Shown here piece by piece: positions 1-8,055 of a stretch of 64,000 nt of DNA. The stretch covers positions 372,001 through 436,000 of the forward strand of contig NZ_SDVB01000238.1 in the NCBI RefSeq assembly GCF_004137355.1, given 5' to 3'. Below the pieces are notes generated by a model that worked only from the letters and a program-made list of their open reading frames with translations, was not told the DNA's origin and ran no database searches. Both the position numbers and the translations under genes were made by a program. The stretch's first letter is position 1, and every line of letters begins with the position of its first letter. This DNA comes from Ciceribacter ferrooxidans. GTDB taxonomy: Bacteria > Pseudomonadota > Alphaproteobacteria > Rhizobiales > Rhizobiaceae.

Positions 1-686
1 TGCTGCATCAGCGAGGCGGGAACGCCGGCCCAGGCCTCGGCCGCGGAGGATGGGACGACCTCCTGGCCCTGGATGCGGTGCAAGCGGCTGCCGCTCTGGT
101 TGAGGATATCCCAGACATAGACAATCGTGACCTGTCCGCCTTCGGAGAAGGCCGAGAAATAGCCCTTGAGGATGTGGTCGGCCGCCGGGTCGTTCGAGCC
201 CTTGATCACCAGCCCGCGGGCGCGGGCCTCGGCCCCGAGCTGACGTGAAAGCGGCGTCACGGCCTGGATCGGTGCGCCGATGATCGGCAGGAAGCGGATC
301 GTGCCCTTTGCGGGGGCGAGGGCGGCCGTCTGTGTCGGCGGCGGTGCAGTCTGGGTCGGTGGTGAGGATTGTGCCGCCGGCAGCTGCTCGGTCGTCACGC
401 CTCCCGCCGGTGGGGGAGGCTGCATCGGTCCGTTGCCGGCGGCGAGCGCTTGCGCCTGGGCTTCTAGCGTATTCTGCGGCGGCGTCGTATAGCCCTGACC
501 GGCGAGCGGCTGCTGCCCTGGCGGAACACCGGCCATCTGGTCGGTGTCGGATTGGGTGACGGGGGAACTGGCCACCTGCATTCCGCTGCCGACATCGGCT
601 TGCGGAGTCAGGGCATCAGTGGTGTTGCAGCCGGAGAGGGCAAGCGCCAGGATCAGCACGGTCGATGCTACTGCGATCCACTTCAT
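1..686 (-). CDS. Proline-rich lipoprotein of unknown function (3' end cut off by window)
   Basis: The reading frame starts at ATG 686 and stays open to the window edge (228 codons). The N-terminus is a lipoprotein signal peptide: Lys2, a hydrophobic stretch, then the lipobox ALSGC with the lipidated Cys at residue 20. Residues about 25-125 are rich in Pro, Gln and Thr and look like a flexible linker. A folded part follows, with motifs such as RFLPIIGAP and VTIVYVWDIL. The product should be anchored to a membrane facing the periplasm. It lies last in the minus-strand run lgt-midA-pgeF-M24, 97 bases after the M24 gene, and has its own promoter-like sequence in that gap. I do not recognise a functional domain. 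Confidence 0.8.
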   Translation of the reverse strand, partial: MKWIAVASTVLILALALSGCNTTDALTPQADVGSGMQVASSPVTQSDTDQMAGVPPGQQPLAGQGYTTPPQNTLEAQAQALAAGNGPMQPPPPAGGVTTEQLPAAQSSPPTQTAPPPTQTAALAPAKGTIRFLPIIGAPIQAVTPLSRQLGAEARARGLVIKGSNDPAADHILKGYFSAFSEGGQVTIVYVWDILNQSGSRLHRIQGQEVVPSSAAEAWAGVPASLMQ

Positions 687-730
687 CCGGCCATTTGCCC
701 TTCCTGTTCGGTCAAGCCTTCGTCCGCATT

Positions 731-759
731 GTTATCGGGTCCGGGGAGGGGCCTGTCAA
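731..759 (-). promoter_or_regulatory. Sigma-70 promoter for the lipoprotein gene
   Basis: On the minus strand TTGACA (754-759) is followed after exactly 17 bases by GATAAC (731-736). The -35 box is a perfect match. The -10 box lies about 45 bases upstream of the lipoprotein start codon and downstream of the M24 gene stop, so it would give the lipoprotein independent expression. Confidence 0.65.
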
Positions 760-783
760 TTCCCCAGGATTTCACGAGGCCGC

Positions 784-1935
784 TCAGCGGACGAGGAGTT
801 CCAGCGGATGCCTCGACAGCGCCCGCGGTGCGTCGTCCGTCGTCAGGTAGGTGTGGCCGAGGGTCATCGCTGTTTCGCGCTCCGAATCCATGACGATCAT
901 GTGCACGAAGAGCGACATGTCGGGCAGGATCTCCTGCGGATTGCCGGCATGGAACATCTGGTGCTCCATCCAGGACGGAGAGAAGCGCGCCCCGAGGGAA
1001 TAGCCGCAGGCATTCAGCCTGTGCCGGGTGAGACCCCGTTCGTCCATGATGCGGGCATGGGTGTCGAAGACGTCGCCGAAGGTGTTTCCCGGACGAAGGA
1101 CCGCCTCGATCTCGCGGATCGCAGCTTCGCAGGCCGTATAGAGCTCGCGATGGCGTGCGGTGACTTCGCCGATGACGATCGTCCGCATCATCGCCGCGTG
1201 GTAGTGCGCGTCGACGCCCGCCCATTCGAGCGTCAGCTGGTCCTTTGCGGAAAGCGTGCGGCGGCCGGACTTGTAGCGGCAGAGAAGCGCGTCGGCACCG
1301 GAGCCGATGATGAATTCGTTGGCCGGATAATCGCCGCCGCCGGCAAGAATGGTGCCCTGCATCGCCGCGAGGATTTCCGCCTCGCTGCCGCCCGCTCCGA
1401 CGAGTGGCAGTGCGGCGTCGAGCGCATCGTCGGCCAGCGCCGCCGCACGCTCGATATGGCCGATCTCGGCCGGGCTCTTCACCAGCCGGAGATTGCTGAC
1501 GAGGTAGGAGGTATCGACGATCTGGCCGAAGGTCGTCAGCTGGTTGTCGAGGAGACGCGCGACACGGCCGGTCATGCCGTGGGTGTCGTATTCCACGCCG
1601 ATGCGGCATCCGAGGAGGTCCATGTCGCTCAGCAGGTTGCGCAGGTCGACGGCCGGATCGGCATTCACGCGGTCCACCCAGACGACGATGTTCTCGATCG
1701 TCGAGGTGTGGCGCGCCTGGCGCAGGTCGGCCGAGCGGGTGAGCAGCGTCATCGAGCCGTCCGCCTTCACCACGAGCGACTGGAAGAAGCAGTAGCCGAA
1801 GGTGTCGTAGCCCGTCAGCCAGTACATGCTCTCCTGGGCGAAGAGCAGCAGGGCATCGAGCTTCTCCTCCGCCATGCGGGCCGTCAGGCGGTCGAGCCGG
1901 GCAGCGTATTCGCTCGCGTCGAAGTGCAGCGCCAT
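784..1935 (-). CDS. M24-family (creatinase/ectoine-hydrolase-like) hydrolase
   Basis: A 383-residue protein with the two-part creatinase/aminopeptidase P layout: an N-terminal creatinase_N domain (about 8-145, with WLTGYDTFGY) and a C-terminal pita-bread domain (about 155-375). Where metallo-M24 peptidases carry the first Asp metal ligands, this protein reads LEWAGVDAHYHAAMMRT (236-252). That resembles metal-poor members such as creatinase and ectoine hydrolase DoeA rather than Xaa-Pro aminopeptidase. It probably hydrolyses a small amidine, amide or imidazoline-type substrate in the cytoplasm; the substrate is not evident. I chose ATG 1935, one base after the pgeF stop, so the two genes are translationally coupled. 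Confidence 0.8.
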   Translation of the reverse strand: MALHFDASEYAARLDRLTARMAEEKLDALLLFAQESMYWLTGYDTFGYCFFQSLVVKADGSMTLLTRSADLRQARHTSTIENIVVWVDRVNADPAVDLRNLLSDMDLLGCRIGVEYDTHGMTGRVARLLDNQLTTFGQIVDTSYLVSNLRLVKSPAEIGHIERAAALADDALDAALPLVGAGGSEAEILAAMQGTILAGGGDYPANEFIIGSGADALLCRYKSGRRTLSAKDQLTLEWAGVDAHYHAAMMRTIVIGEVTARHRELYTACEAAIREIEAVLRPGNTFGDVFDTHARIMDERGLTRHRLNACGYSLGARFSPSWMEHQMFHAGNPQEILPDMSLFVHMIVMDSERETAMTLGHTYLTTDDAPRALSRHPLELLVR

Positions 1936-1936
1936 G

Positions 1937-2731
1937 TCAGTCCTCCATGATTGCAATTGCGGAAATCTGGCGACCGTAATCCGGTTCTCCGGCATGGGTG
2001 GTCCGGCGATAGGAAAAGAAGGAACCGGGATCGGCATAGGTGCAGAGGCCGAGGCTTTCGGCCCTGAGGCCGGCATCCGTGAGCCGCTTCAGGGTGAGGC
2101 CCTGCAGGTCGAACATCGCATGTCCCTCCCTGTCCGAAGGGGAGAAGAAGGCTTCGTAGGCCGGGTCCTGTTCGAGAAAGCGGGCGATGAACTCGGGGCC
2201 GACCTCGTAGTTCTGCGCGCTGATCGAGGGGCCGAGGCAGGCGACGATGCTTTCGCGGGCGGCGCCGAGCTGTTCCATGGCGGCGATCGTGTTTTCCAGC
2301 ACGCCGGTGAGTGCACCCTTCCAGCCGGCATGGGCCGCACCGATGACGCCGTTTTCCGGGTCGGCGAAGAGGATCGGCCCGCAATCGGCGGTAAGGACGC
2401 CGAGGATCACGCCCGGCGTAGCGGTCGCCAAGGCATCGGCCTGTGGCCGCGAGCCGTCATAATGCGCGTCGACCACCATCACGTCCGGCGAATGGACCTG
2501 ATGGACGGTTGCGAGCCGCTCGGGCGGCAGGCCGAACCAGCGGCTGACACGGCTGCGGTTCTCGCGCACGCGCTCGGGCGCGTCGTGGGAGCCGAGCCCG
2601 ACGTTCAGGCCCTGATAGAGGCCTTCCGAGACGCCCCCCCTGCGGGTGAAGAAGCCGTGGCGAAAGCGATCCTTCCCGTTCTTCGACAGGAGCGCACTTT
2701 CGATAGGCTCTGGAGACGCTTGATTCTGCAT
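1937..2731 (-). CDS. pgeF: Peptidoglycan editing factor / laccase-domain protein PgeF (YfiH family)
   Basis: 264 residues, the usual length of the YfiH/laccase-domain family. The zinc/copper-site motifs are all present: VHQVHS with His80, TADCGP with Cys117 and HAGWKG with His134. Family members have been described as purine-nucleoside phosphorylase/adenosine deaminase (FAMIN-like), as a polyphenol oxidase, and as an editing factor that prevents misincorporation into peptidoglycan precursors; the sequence cannot separate these. It sits between the MidA-type methyltransferase (123-base gap) and the M24 hydrolase (1-base gap) on the minus strand, a gene order typical of Rhizobiales. Confidence 0.9.
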   Translation of the reverse strand: MQNQASPEPIESALLSKNGKDRFRHGFFTRRGGVSEGLYQGLNVGLGSHDAPERVRENRSRVSRWFGLPPERLATVHQVHSPDVMVVDAHYDGSRPQADALATATPGVILGVLTADCGPILFADPENGVIGAAHAGWKGALTGVLENTIAAMEQLGAARESIVACLGPSISAQNYEVGPEFIARFLEQDPAYEAFFSPSDREGHAMFDLQGLTLKRLTDAGLRAESLGLCTYADPGSFFSYRRTTHAGEPDYGRQISAIAIMED

Positions 2732-2854
2732 GGCTTTCCGGTGTCCGCGTTTGGTGAGAGTGATGTTCGTCCACCTGCCGGGTCTTGTGAAAGAGACGGC
2801 GCCTTCTGGCCCTGCCGGATTTGGCGGGATGGTGACCCAAGCCCGCCGCCTCTG

Positions 2855-3955
2855 TCAATCCGCAGGCTTGAAGGGGGGAAGCGGCACGGCGGGGCTCGAA
2901 AGCGCGAGAACCTTGAAGAGCTCGCCCATTCGCCCTTCACCGGCACCGGCCAGCCGCTCGACCGCCTGCACGATCTCCGTCTGGGTCTTGGCGTCCTTGC
3001 CCCGGCCGAGCGCGGATGCGCGTTCCTCGATGCCGAGGCCGACGAGAAAATCGCCCTGGTGCATGCAGCCGTTGACGTGCACGCCAGCGGCGCTTGCGGT
3101 CATCGCAAGCTGCTCGAAGTCGACGTGGCTCGTCAGGTCGGCCATGCCGGGATGGGCGAGCGCCGGATCGAATTCATGGGCGAGAACCGCTTGCAGGGTG
3201 TCGCCATAGGCCGTGGCCATATGGCCGTAGTCGATGATGAGCGCAGTTCCGCCGGAGGCGCGCAGCCTCCCGCACATCGTTTCCAGCACCGCCTGGCGGG
3301 CGGGTGCGATTTCGAAGATGGTGCCGTCCGGCGGCAGGTTGCCGGCCGTCGGCAAGAGAGCGGGGTCTATGCCCGAGACGCCGACGGCGAAGGTCAGCTT
3401 GTCGTCGGCGTCGAGACCGACCATGCGCTCGCGAAAGCCCGTCGGCGTCTTCACGAACTGGCGGATCGGGATCGCGTCGAAGAGTTCGTTCGCCGCGACG
3501 AGGACAAAGCCTGCGGGCACTTCGTCGAAGCTTTCATGCCACGTGATCTTGTCTTCGTAACCGGCGAGCGTCTTCCGCTGCACCTCGCGAAGGCGTCCGC
3601 TGGTTTCGACCAGATGGACGGTCGCCGCCTCGTAGAGCGCAGGGGCGATCCGGGCGATCACCCGCAGCATGTCCGACATCATCGTGCCGCGCCCGGGCCC
3701 GACCTCGACGAACCGCACAGGCTGCGGCTCGCCATGGCGGCGCCACGCGATTACCATGAAGACGCCGAGCATCTCGCCGAAGAGCTGGCTGACTTCGGGC
3801 GCGGTCACGAAATCGCCGTCGCTGCCGAACGGATTGCGCGTCTTGTAGTAGCCGTATTCCGGGTCTGCGAGGCAGATCGCGAAATAGTCGGTGACGCTGA
3901 GCGGCCCGTTGGCGCGGATGAGCGCCTTGATCTTGGTGGCAAGCGGTGTGGTCAC
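2855..3955 (-). CDS. MidA/NDUFAF7-type SAM-dependent methyltransferase (DUF185)
   Basis: 366 residues starting at GTG 3955. Family hallmarks are SVTDYFAICLADPEYGYY near the N-terminus, the SAM-binding loop VEVGPGRGTMM, and AANELFDAIPIRQF. Eukaryotic members (NDUFAF7/MidA) methylate an arginine of the complex I subunit NDUFS2; a similar role toward NADH dehydrogenase is plausible here but is inferred from family knowledge. The GTG start is preceded by GAGAGGCGA and lies 19 bases after the lgt stop, which makes an lgt-midA operon likely. In-frame codons further upstream run through the lgt coding region and are not used. Confidence 0.85.
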   Translation of the reverse strand: MTTPLATKIKALIRANGPLSVTDYFAICLADPEYGYYKTRNPFGSDGDFVTAPEVSQLFGEMLGVFMVIAWRRHGEPQPVRFVEVGPGRGTMMSDMLRVIARIAPALYEAATVHLVETSGRLREVQRKTLAGYEDKITWHESFDEVPAGFVLVAANELFDAIPIRQFVKTPTGFRERMVGLDADDKLTFAVGVSGIDPALLPTAGNLPPDGTIFEIAPARQAVLETMCGRLRASGGTALIIDYGHMATAYGDTLQAVLAHEFDPALAHPGMADLTSHVDFEQLAMTASAAGVHVNGCMHQGDFLVGLGIEERASALGRGKDAKTQTEIVQAVERLAGAGEGRMGELFKVLALSSPAVPLPPFKPAD

Positions 3956-3974
3956 GGTCGTCGCCTCTCGTTTT

Positions 3975-4814
3975 TCAACGGCCGCTCGCCCGGCGCGCGC
4001 GAAGGATTGCCCAGAGCCCCGCCGCCAGCATGGGCAGGGACAGCACCATGCCCATGGTGAGCCAGTTGCCGGCAAGATAGCCGAGCTGCACGTCGGGCTC
4101 ACGGAAGAACTCGACCGTGATGCGGGCAAGCGCATAGAGTGCGACGAAGGCGCCGGTCACCGTTCCCGGCCTGCGCAGCGCCTTGAAGACGCGCGCGAGG
4201 ATTTGCAGGACGATGAACATCAGGAGCCCTTCGAGGGCGGCCTCGTAAAGCTGGCTCGGATGACGCGGCATCGGGCCGCCGGTCGGGAAGACCATGGCCC
4301 AGGGCACGTCGGTAATGCGGCCCCAAAGCTCGCCGTTGATGAAATTCGCAAGCCGCCCGAAGAGGATGCCGATCGGCGCGACGCTCGCGACGATGTCGAA
4401 GAGGCTCCAGAGCGGGATCGCATGGCGGCGGGAAAACAGGATCATTGCGATGGTGGCGCCGAGAAAGCCGCCGTGGAACGACATGCCGCCGTTCCAGATC
4501 TGGACGGCGCGGATGGGCTCGGCGAGCACCGCATCGAGATCGTAGAAAAGGATGTAGCCGATGCGGCCGCCGAGCACGATGCCGAGCGCGACCCAGACGA
4601 GGAAGTCGTCGAGGTGTGCGGGCGAGCAGGGGGGCGTGTCCTTCGGCCAGAGCGCCGTGTTGGCCAGCATGCGGCGGGCGATGAACCAGCCGAGCATGAT
4701 GCCGGCGACGTAGGCGAGGCCATACCAGCGGATCGCGATCGGCCCCACGGCGATGGCCACGGGATCGATTGCCGGAAAGCTGAGGATGGAAAGCAGGGCG
4801 GCGGCTGACTGCAC
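3975..4814 (-). CDS. lgt: Prolipoprotein diacylglyceryl transferase
   Basis: 279 residues with seven predicted membrane segments. The Lgt signature is present at about 153-166 (GRLANFINGELWGR), with the family's usual NFINGELWGR core, and HGGFLGA lies near residue 114. The enzyme moves diacylglycerol from phosphatidylglycerol to the lipobox cysteine of prolipoproteins at the inner membrane, the first step of lipoprotein maturation. The start is GTG 4814, with CGAAGG about nine bases upstream. It is the first gene of the minus-strand run that ends with a lipoprotein gene. Confidence 0.95.
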   Translation of the reverse strand: MQSAAALLSILSFPAIDPVAIAVGPIAIRWYGLAYVAGIMLGWFIARRMLANTALWPKDTPPCSPAHLDDFLVWVALGIVLGGRIGYILFYDLDAVLAEPIRAVQIWNGGMSFHGGFLGATIAMILFSRRHAIPLWSLFDIVASVAPIGILFGRLANFINGELWGRITDVPWAMVFPTGGPMPRHPSQLYEAALEGLLMFIVLQILARVFKALRRPGTVTGAFVALYALARITVEFFREPDVQLGYLAGNWLTMGMVLSLPMLAAGLWAILRARRASGR

Positions 4815-5011
4815 GGTTGCACCTTCGTTATTGTCGGCGGAAAATGGCGTTCCGAAATGGGGCGGTCAAGATGGATTCTGGACGGCCGGCAAGCTGCCCG
4901 GCCCTCCCGGCAAGATTATGGCTTGCATCGCTCCCGGCAAATGCCTACCTCAAACCCCATGAATGAAGGCGCCGGCGGACGGCGTCGACCGCGAAAGAGG
5001 AGCCGATCCCG

Positions 5012-5272
5012 ATGTCCACTGGACCGAACCGCATTCTGGACGAATTCGCCAAGCTGATGACCGATGCGGCCGGCGCCGCCCAGGGCGTTCGCAAGGAGAT
5101 GGAGACCGCCTTCCACGCACAGGCCGAGCGCTGGCTGAACAACATGGACGTGGTGAAGCGCGAGGAATTCGAGGCCGTCCGCGAAATGGCGGTGAAGGCG
5201 CGCGAGGAAAACGACGCGCTGCTCGCCCGTATTGCCGCACTCGAAGCAAGGCTCGACGCCAAGGACAAGTGA
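5012..5272 (+). CDS. ubiK: UbiK-family ubiquinone biosynthesis accessory factor (BMFP domain)
   Basis: 86 residues, matching the short membrane-fusogenic BMFP family (YqiC/UbiK). It starts STGPNRILDEFAKLMTDAAG and ends in a coiled coil with heptad Leu/Ala (ENDALLARIAALEARLDA). UbiK acts as an accessory factor for the aerobic ubiquinone pathway and associates with UbiJ and lipids; this is known from enterobacteria and inferred here. ATG 5012 follows AAAGAGGAG. It is divergent from lgt. Confidence 0.85.
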   Translation: MSTGPNRILDEFAKLMTDAAGAAQGVRKEMETAFHAQAERWLNNMDVVKREEFEAVREMAVKAREENDALLARIAALEARLDAKDK

Positions 5273-5761
5273 GCCGTTCGGCTCCTTCACGACCGACGAT
5301 CGACACCGCCGCCGAATCTCCGGAAGTCGCCGAACTTCCAGTGGGATTCGGCGGCGGTTGCGTTTGCGGCGGGGCGTTTTGGCGGGAGATGCGCCGACCG
5401 TCGGATTCGCCCCTCGTTGCAAGCGAAAATAATCGTTCTCGTTGTCCACATGTGGACAGCGGCCGAAAAGCCAATCGGCAGAGTCGCTTAAGCCTGCTTG
5501 CCGAGATTGTGCAACAGGGCCTGTCCACAGCCCCGTCGGCCGAAACGCATTTCTGGGCTGGTACTTCAACTTCGCCATTATACACTGATTTTAAATGATG
5601 ATTCGAAACGGGCCATCACAAGTTTCGGGCAGGGTGCGTATGGTGTCCTGATGGCTGCGGGGGAATCATTCCCAGTGTTGCTTCCGGCAGAATGATGTCT
5701 GTTCGTTTGTGTGTGCCTCCACGCGAATTGTCGCCTTTCGCTCCGGTCAAGAAGGTGCTGC
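5273..5761 (+). other. Intergenic stretch with DnaA-box-like palindrome
   Basis: 489 bases without a credible gene. It contains the perfect 16-base palindrome TGTCCACATGTGGACA at 5443-5458 and a further TGTCCACA at 5522-5529. Read as nonamers these are TTGTCCACA, CTGTCCACA (reverse) and CTGTCCACA, close to DnaA boxes. An AT-rich stretch (about 5575-5610) precedes the YbjN gene and probably holds its promoter. Confidence 0.6.
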
Positions 5762-6262
5762 ATGAGCCTTATGGAAATGGAATTTGAACGTCAGTCCAAT
5801 CCGGTTGACATGATCGAGTTCGTTGCAGCCAACAACGACTGGTCGTTCGAGCGCTCCGGAGAAGACGAGATCGCCATGACGGTCGAGGGCCGCTGGGCGG
5901 ACTACCACGTGTCGTTCTCGTGGATGGAAGAATTCGAGGCGCTCCATCTCGCCAGCGCCTTCGACATCCGCATTCCGGATTCCCGCGTCAACGAGGTCAT
6001 CCGGCTCCTCTCCTACATCAACGGCCAGGTGCTGATGGGGCATTTCGACCTGTGGCGGCAGGAGGATGTGATCATCTTCCGCCAGTCGCTGCTGCTCGCC
6101 GGCGGCGCCGAGCCGACCAACCGTCAGGTCGAGGTCCTGCTTTCGAGCGCTGTCGAGGCCTGCGAGGCCTATTTCCAGGCCTTCCAGTTCGTCGTCTGGT
6201 CGGGGATGGATGCCAAGAGCGCGATGGACGCGGTTCTCTTCGAAACCGCCGGAGAGGCCTGA
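5762..6262 (+). CDS. YbjN-domain protein
   Basis: 166 residues of the YbjN family (PF10722-like fold, related to type III secretion chaperones). Recognisable parts are NPVDMIEFVAANNDWSFER at the N-terminus and the central FSWMEEFEALHLASAFD. In E. coli YbjN affects stress responses and motility; in rhizobia it is a conserved cytoplasmic protein of unclear role just upstream of proC. ATG 5762 is chosen because GAAGG lies eight bases upstream; in-frame codons back to 5711 have no ribosome site. The gap to proC is three bases, so the two are probably co-transcribed. Confidence 0.85.
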   Translation: MSLMEMEFERQSNPVDMIEFVAANNDWSFERSGEDEIAMTVEGRWADYHVSFSWMEEFEALHLASAFDIRIPDSRVNEVIRLLSYINGQVLMGHFDLWRQEDVIIFRQSLLLAGGAEPTNRQVEVLLSSAVEACEAYFQAFQFVVWSGMDAKSAMDAVLFETAGEA

Positions 6263-6265
6263 TCC

Positions 6266-7078
6266 ATGGCTGCGACCGGCAACATCGTCCTCGTCGGCGC
6301 TGGCAACATGGGTGGCGCCATGCTGGCGGGGTGGCTGAAGAGTGGCATTCCGGGTTCCGCGATCACGGTCATCGATCCCGGCCCGTCCGAAGCCATGCTG
6401 GCGCGGATCGGGGAAGCCGGCGCCACCTATACCAGCGAGGTGCCTCAGGGGCTTTCGGTCGGTATTCTCTTCCTGGCGGTCAAGCCGCAGGTCATGGCCG
6501 CGGTGCTGCCGCCGCTGAAGCCGCTGGTCGGTCCCGAGACTGTCGTTGTCTCGGTCGCCGCCGGCAAGACGCTCTCGTTCATGGAAAGCCATCTCGGCGC
6601 CGCGCCGATGGTGCGCGCCATGCCGAACACGCCGGCCATGGTCGGCCGCGGCATAACGGGCGCCTTCGCCAACGCCGGGGTCTCCGAGGCGCAACGGCAG
6701 GTCGTCGACGGATTGCTCAAGGTTTCCGGCCCGGTCGAATGGGTATCCTCCGAAGCCGACATCAATGCCGTCACCGCGCTCTCGGGCAGCGGCCCGGCCT
6801 ACGTCTTCTATCTCGTGGAATGCATGGCTGAGGCAGGCCGCAAAGCGGGCCTGCCGGCGGACCTCGCCATGCGCCTTGCACGGGAGACTGTCTCGGGGGC
6901 TGGTGAACTGCTTCACCAGTCCCCAGACGACGCCCAGCGTCTGAGGCAGAACGTTACCTCTCCGGGCGGCACGACGGCCGCCGCACTTTCGGTCCTCATG
7001 GCGGACGACGGCATGCAGCCGCTCTTCGACCGGGCGGTCGAGGCTGCCCGCAAGCGCGCCGAGGAGCTCGCCGAATGA
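6266..7078 (+). CDS. proC: Pyrroline-5-carboxylate reductase
   Basis: 270 residues. The Rossmann motif [10 protein letters not shown] (about 9-20) and the P5CR signature region with [11 protein letters not shown] and [10 protein letters not shown] are present. The enzyme reduces 1-pyrroline-5-carboxylate with NAD(P)H, the last step of proline synthesis, in the cytoplasm. The start lies three bases after the YbjN stop, and the stop overlaps the start of the CsaA-like gene by four bases (ATGA), which makes a ybjN-proC-csaA operon likely. Confidence 0.95.
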   Translation: MAATGNIVLVGAGNMGGAMLAGWLKSGIPGSAITVIDPGPSEAMLARIGEAGATYTSEVPQGLSVGILFLAVKPQVMAAVLPPLKPLVGPETVVVSVAAGKTLSFMESHLGAAPMVRAMPNTPAMVGRGITGAFANAGVSEAQRQVVDGLLKVSGPVEWVSSEADINAVTALSGSGPAYVFYLVECMAEAGRKAGLPADLAMRLARETVSGAGELLHQSPDDAQRLRQNVTSPGGTTAAALSVLMADDGMQPLFDRAVEAARKRAEELAE

Positions 7079-7434
7079 GCGAGGCAGAGGGAACCGGCGA
7101 ACTGATCAGCTACGGCGATTTCGAGAAGGTCGACATCCGCGTCGGCACGATCATCGAGGTCGAGCCGTTTCCCGAAGCCCGCAAGCCGGCCTGGAAGCTC
7201 AAGATCGATTTCGGCCCCGGGATCGGCGTGAAGAAATCCTCCGCCCAGATCACCGTCCACTATGGCGCCGCCGAGCTCGTCGGCCGTCAGGTCCTCGGTG
7301 TTGTCAATTTCCCGCCGCGCCAGATCGGCCCCTTCCGCTCGGAAGTGCTGACGCTCGGCTTCGAGGACGAGACCGGCGCCATCGTGCTCGCCGCCGTCGA
7401 GCGGTCCGTGCCGAACGGCGGCAAGCTGATGTGA
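7075..7434 (+). CDS. csaA: CsaA-like tRNA-binding domain protein
   Basis: 119 residues forming one OB-fold tRNA-binding domain of the Arc1p/MetG-C/CsaA type: [16 protein letters not shown], then [15 protein letters not shown], then [17 protein letters not shown]. Bacillus CsaA is a dimeric export-related chaperone, while the fold binds tRNA elbows; which applies here is not known. The start codon overlaps the proC stop (ATGA), so translation is coupled to proC. The stop codon lies inside a hairpin shared with the convergent DUF1349 gene. Confidence 0.88.
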   Translation: MSEAEGTGELISYGDFEKVDIRVGTIIEVEPFPEARKPAWKLKIDFGPGIGVKKSSAQITVHYGAAELVGRQVLGVVNFPPRQIGPFRSEVLTLGFEDETGAIVLAAVERSVPNGGKLM

Positions 7435-7449
7435 GGCCGTCCGGCCTCA
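7432..7449. terminator. Hairpin containing both convergent stop codons
   Basis: TGAGGCCG (7432-7439) and CGGCCTCA (7442-7449) form a perfect inverted repeat with a two-base centre. The TGA of the CsaA-like gene is its left end, and the TGA (complement TCA) of the DUF1349 gene its right end. No U-tract follows on either strand, so it is only a candidate bidirectional terminator or mRNA-end structure. Confidence 0.4.
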
Positions 7450-8034
7450 GTGGATGTCGCGGCTCAGCGGATCGGTGAGGATGAAGCGGTGGAAGGAGAC
7501 GTCGAAGCCGGCCCTCTGCGGCGAGCAGGCGGTTACGCCGACCTCGAGCGACGTCAGGTCCGGCGGAAAATAGCCCAGGCGTGCCATTTTCCAGATGTCG
7601 GTTTCCGAAATCCGGTACTGGACAAAAAGCGCATCCGCGAGACGGGTGACGCGGGCTTCCACCGCACCATGTCCGTCGGGCAAAGCGAAGGCCGACCAGT
7701 CCGAACGGCCGGCAACGGTCACGACCGTGCTGAAATGGCGGCAGCCGTCGGTGAACTCGACGCCGCATTTCATCCAGTTCTCCGCGTCGTGGCGCAGCAT
7801 CAGGCCTGCCTGATCGTATAGCGCCTCGTAGCGGCCGCTGAAGGCGGTTTCCACGGTGAATTCCCCGTCGCGGCGGCAGTGGAGGAAATGGCCGTTGTCA
7901 TGGTGGAAGCCATAATAGGTCCGCTGCCAGAAATCGGTCCGGTCGCCCGTCGCAAGCCGCAGTTCGCCGGTCGTGACCTCCAGCCGAGGAGGCGGATTAA
8001 ACCAGCTCATGCCGTTCCAGTCGCCGGTCGTCAT
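7447..8034 (-). CDS. DUF1349 domain protein
   Basis: 195 residues matching the DUF1349 (YesU-like, concanavalin-like jelly-roll) family. Typical parts are NPPPRLEVTTGELRLATGD, FWQRTYYGFHHDNGHFL, DQAGLMLRHDAENWMKCGVE and the C-terminal VGVTACSPQRAGFDVSFHRF. Members are cytoplasmic and are thought to bind carbohydrate; no enzyme activity is established. The gene converges on the CsaA-like gene and lies 21 bases downstream of the sensor-kinase stop on the other side, with no sign of a shared function. Confidence 0.85.
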   Translation of the reverse strand: MTTGDWNGMSWFNPPPRLEVTTGELRLATGDRTDFWQRTYYGFHHDNGHFLHCRRDGEFTVETAFSGRYEALYDQAGLMLRHDAENWMKCGVEFTDGCRHFSTVVTVAGRSDWSAFALPDGHGAVEARVTRLADALFVQYRISETDIWKMARLGYFPPDLTSLEVGVTACSPQRAGFDVSFHRFILTDPLSRDIH

Positions 8035-8055
8035 GCGTCTGTCCTCACCTTCTGA

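Noticed and set aside
1826-4060. Plus-strand 744-codon frame opposite pgeF and the methyltransferase
   Set aside because: Overlaps three credible minus-strand genes and has no recognisable domain.
5442-5529. Chromosomal replication origin
   Set aside because: Only three DnaA-like boxes, no hemE, dnaA or parAB neighbours and no clear AT-rich unwinding cluster; kept only as a binding-site finding.
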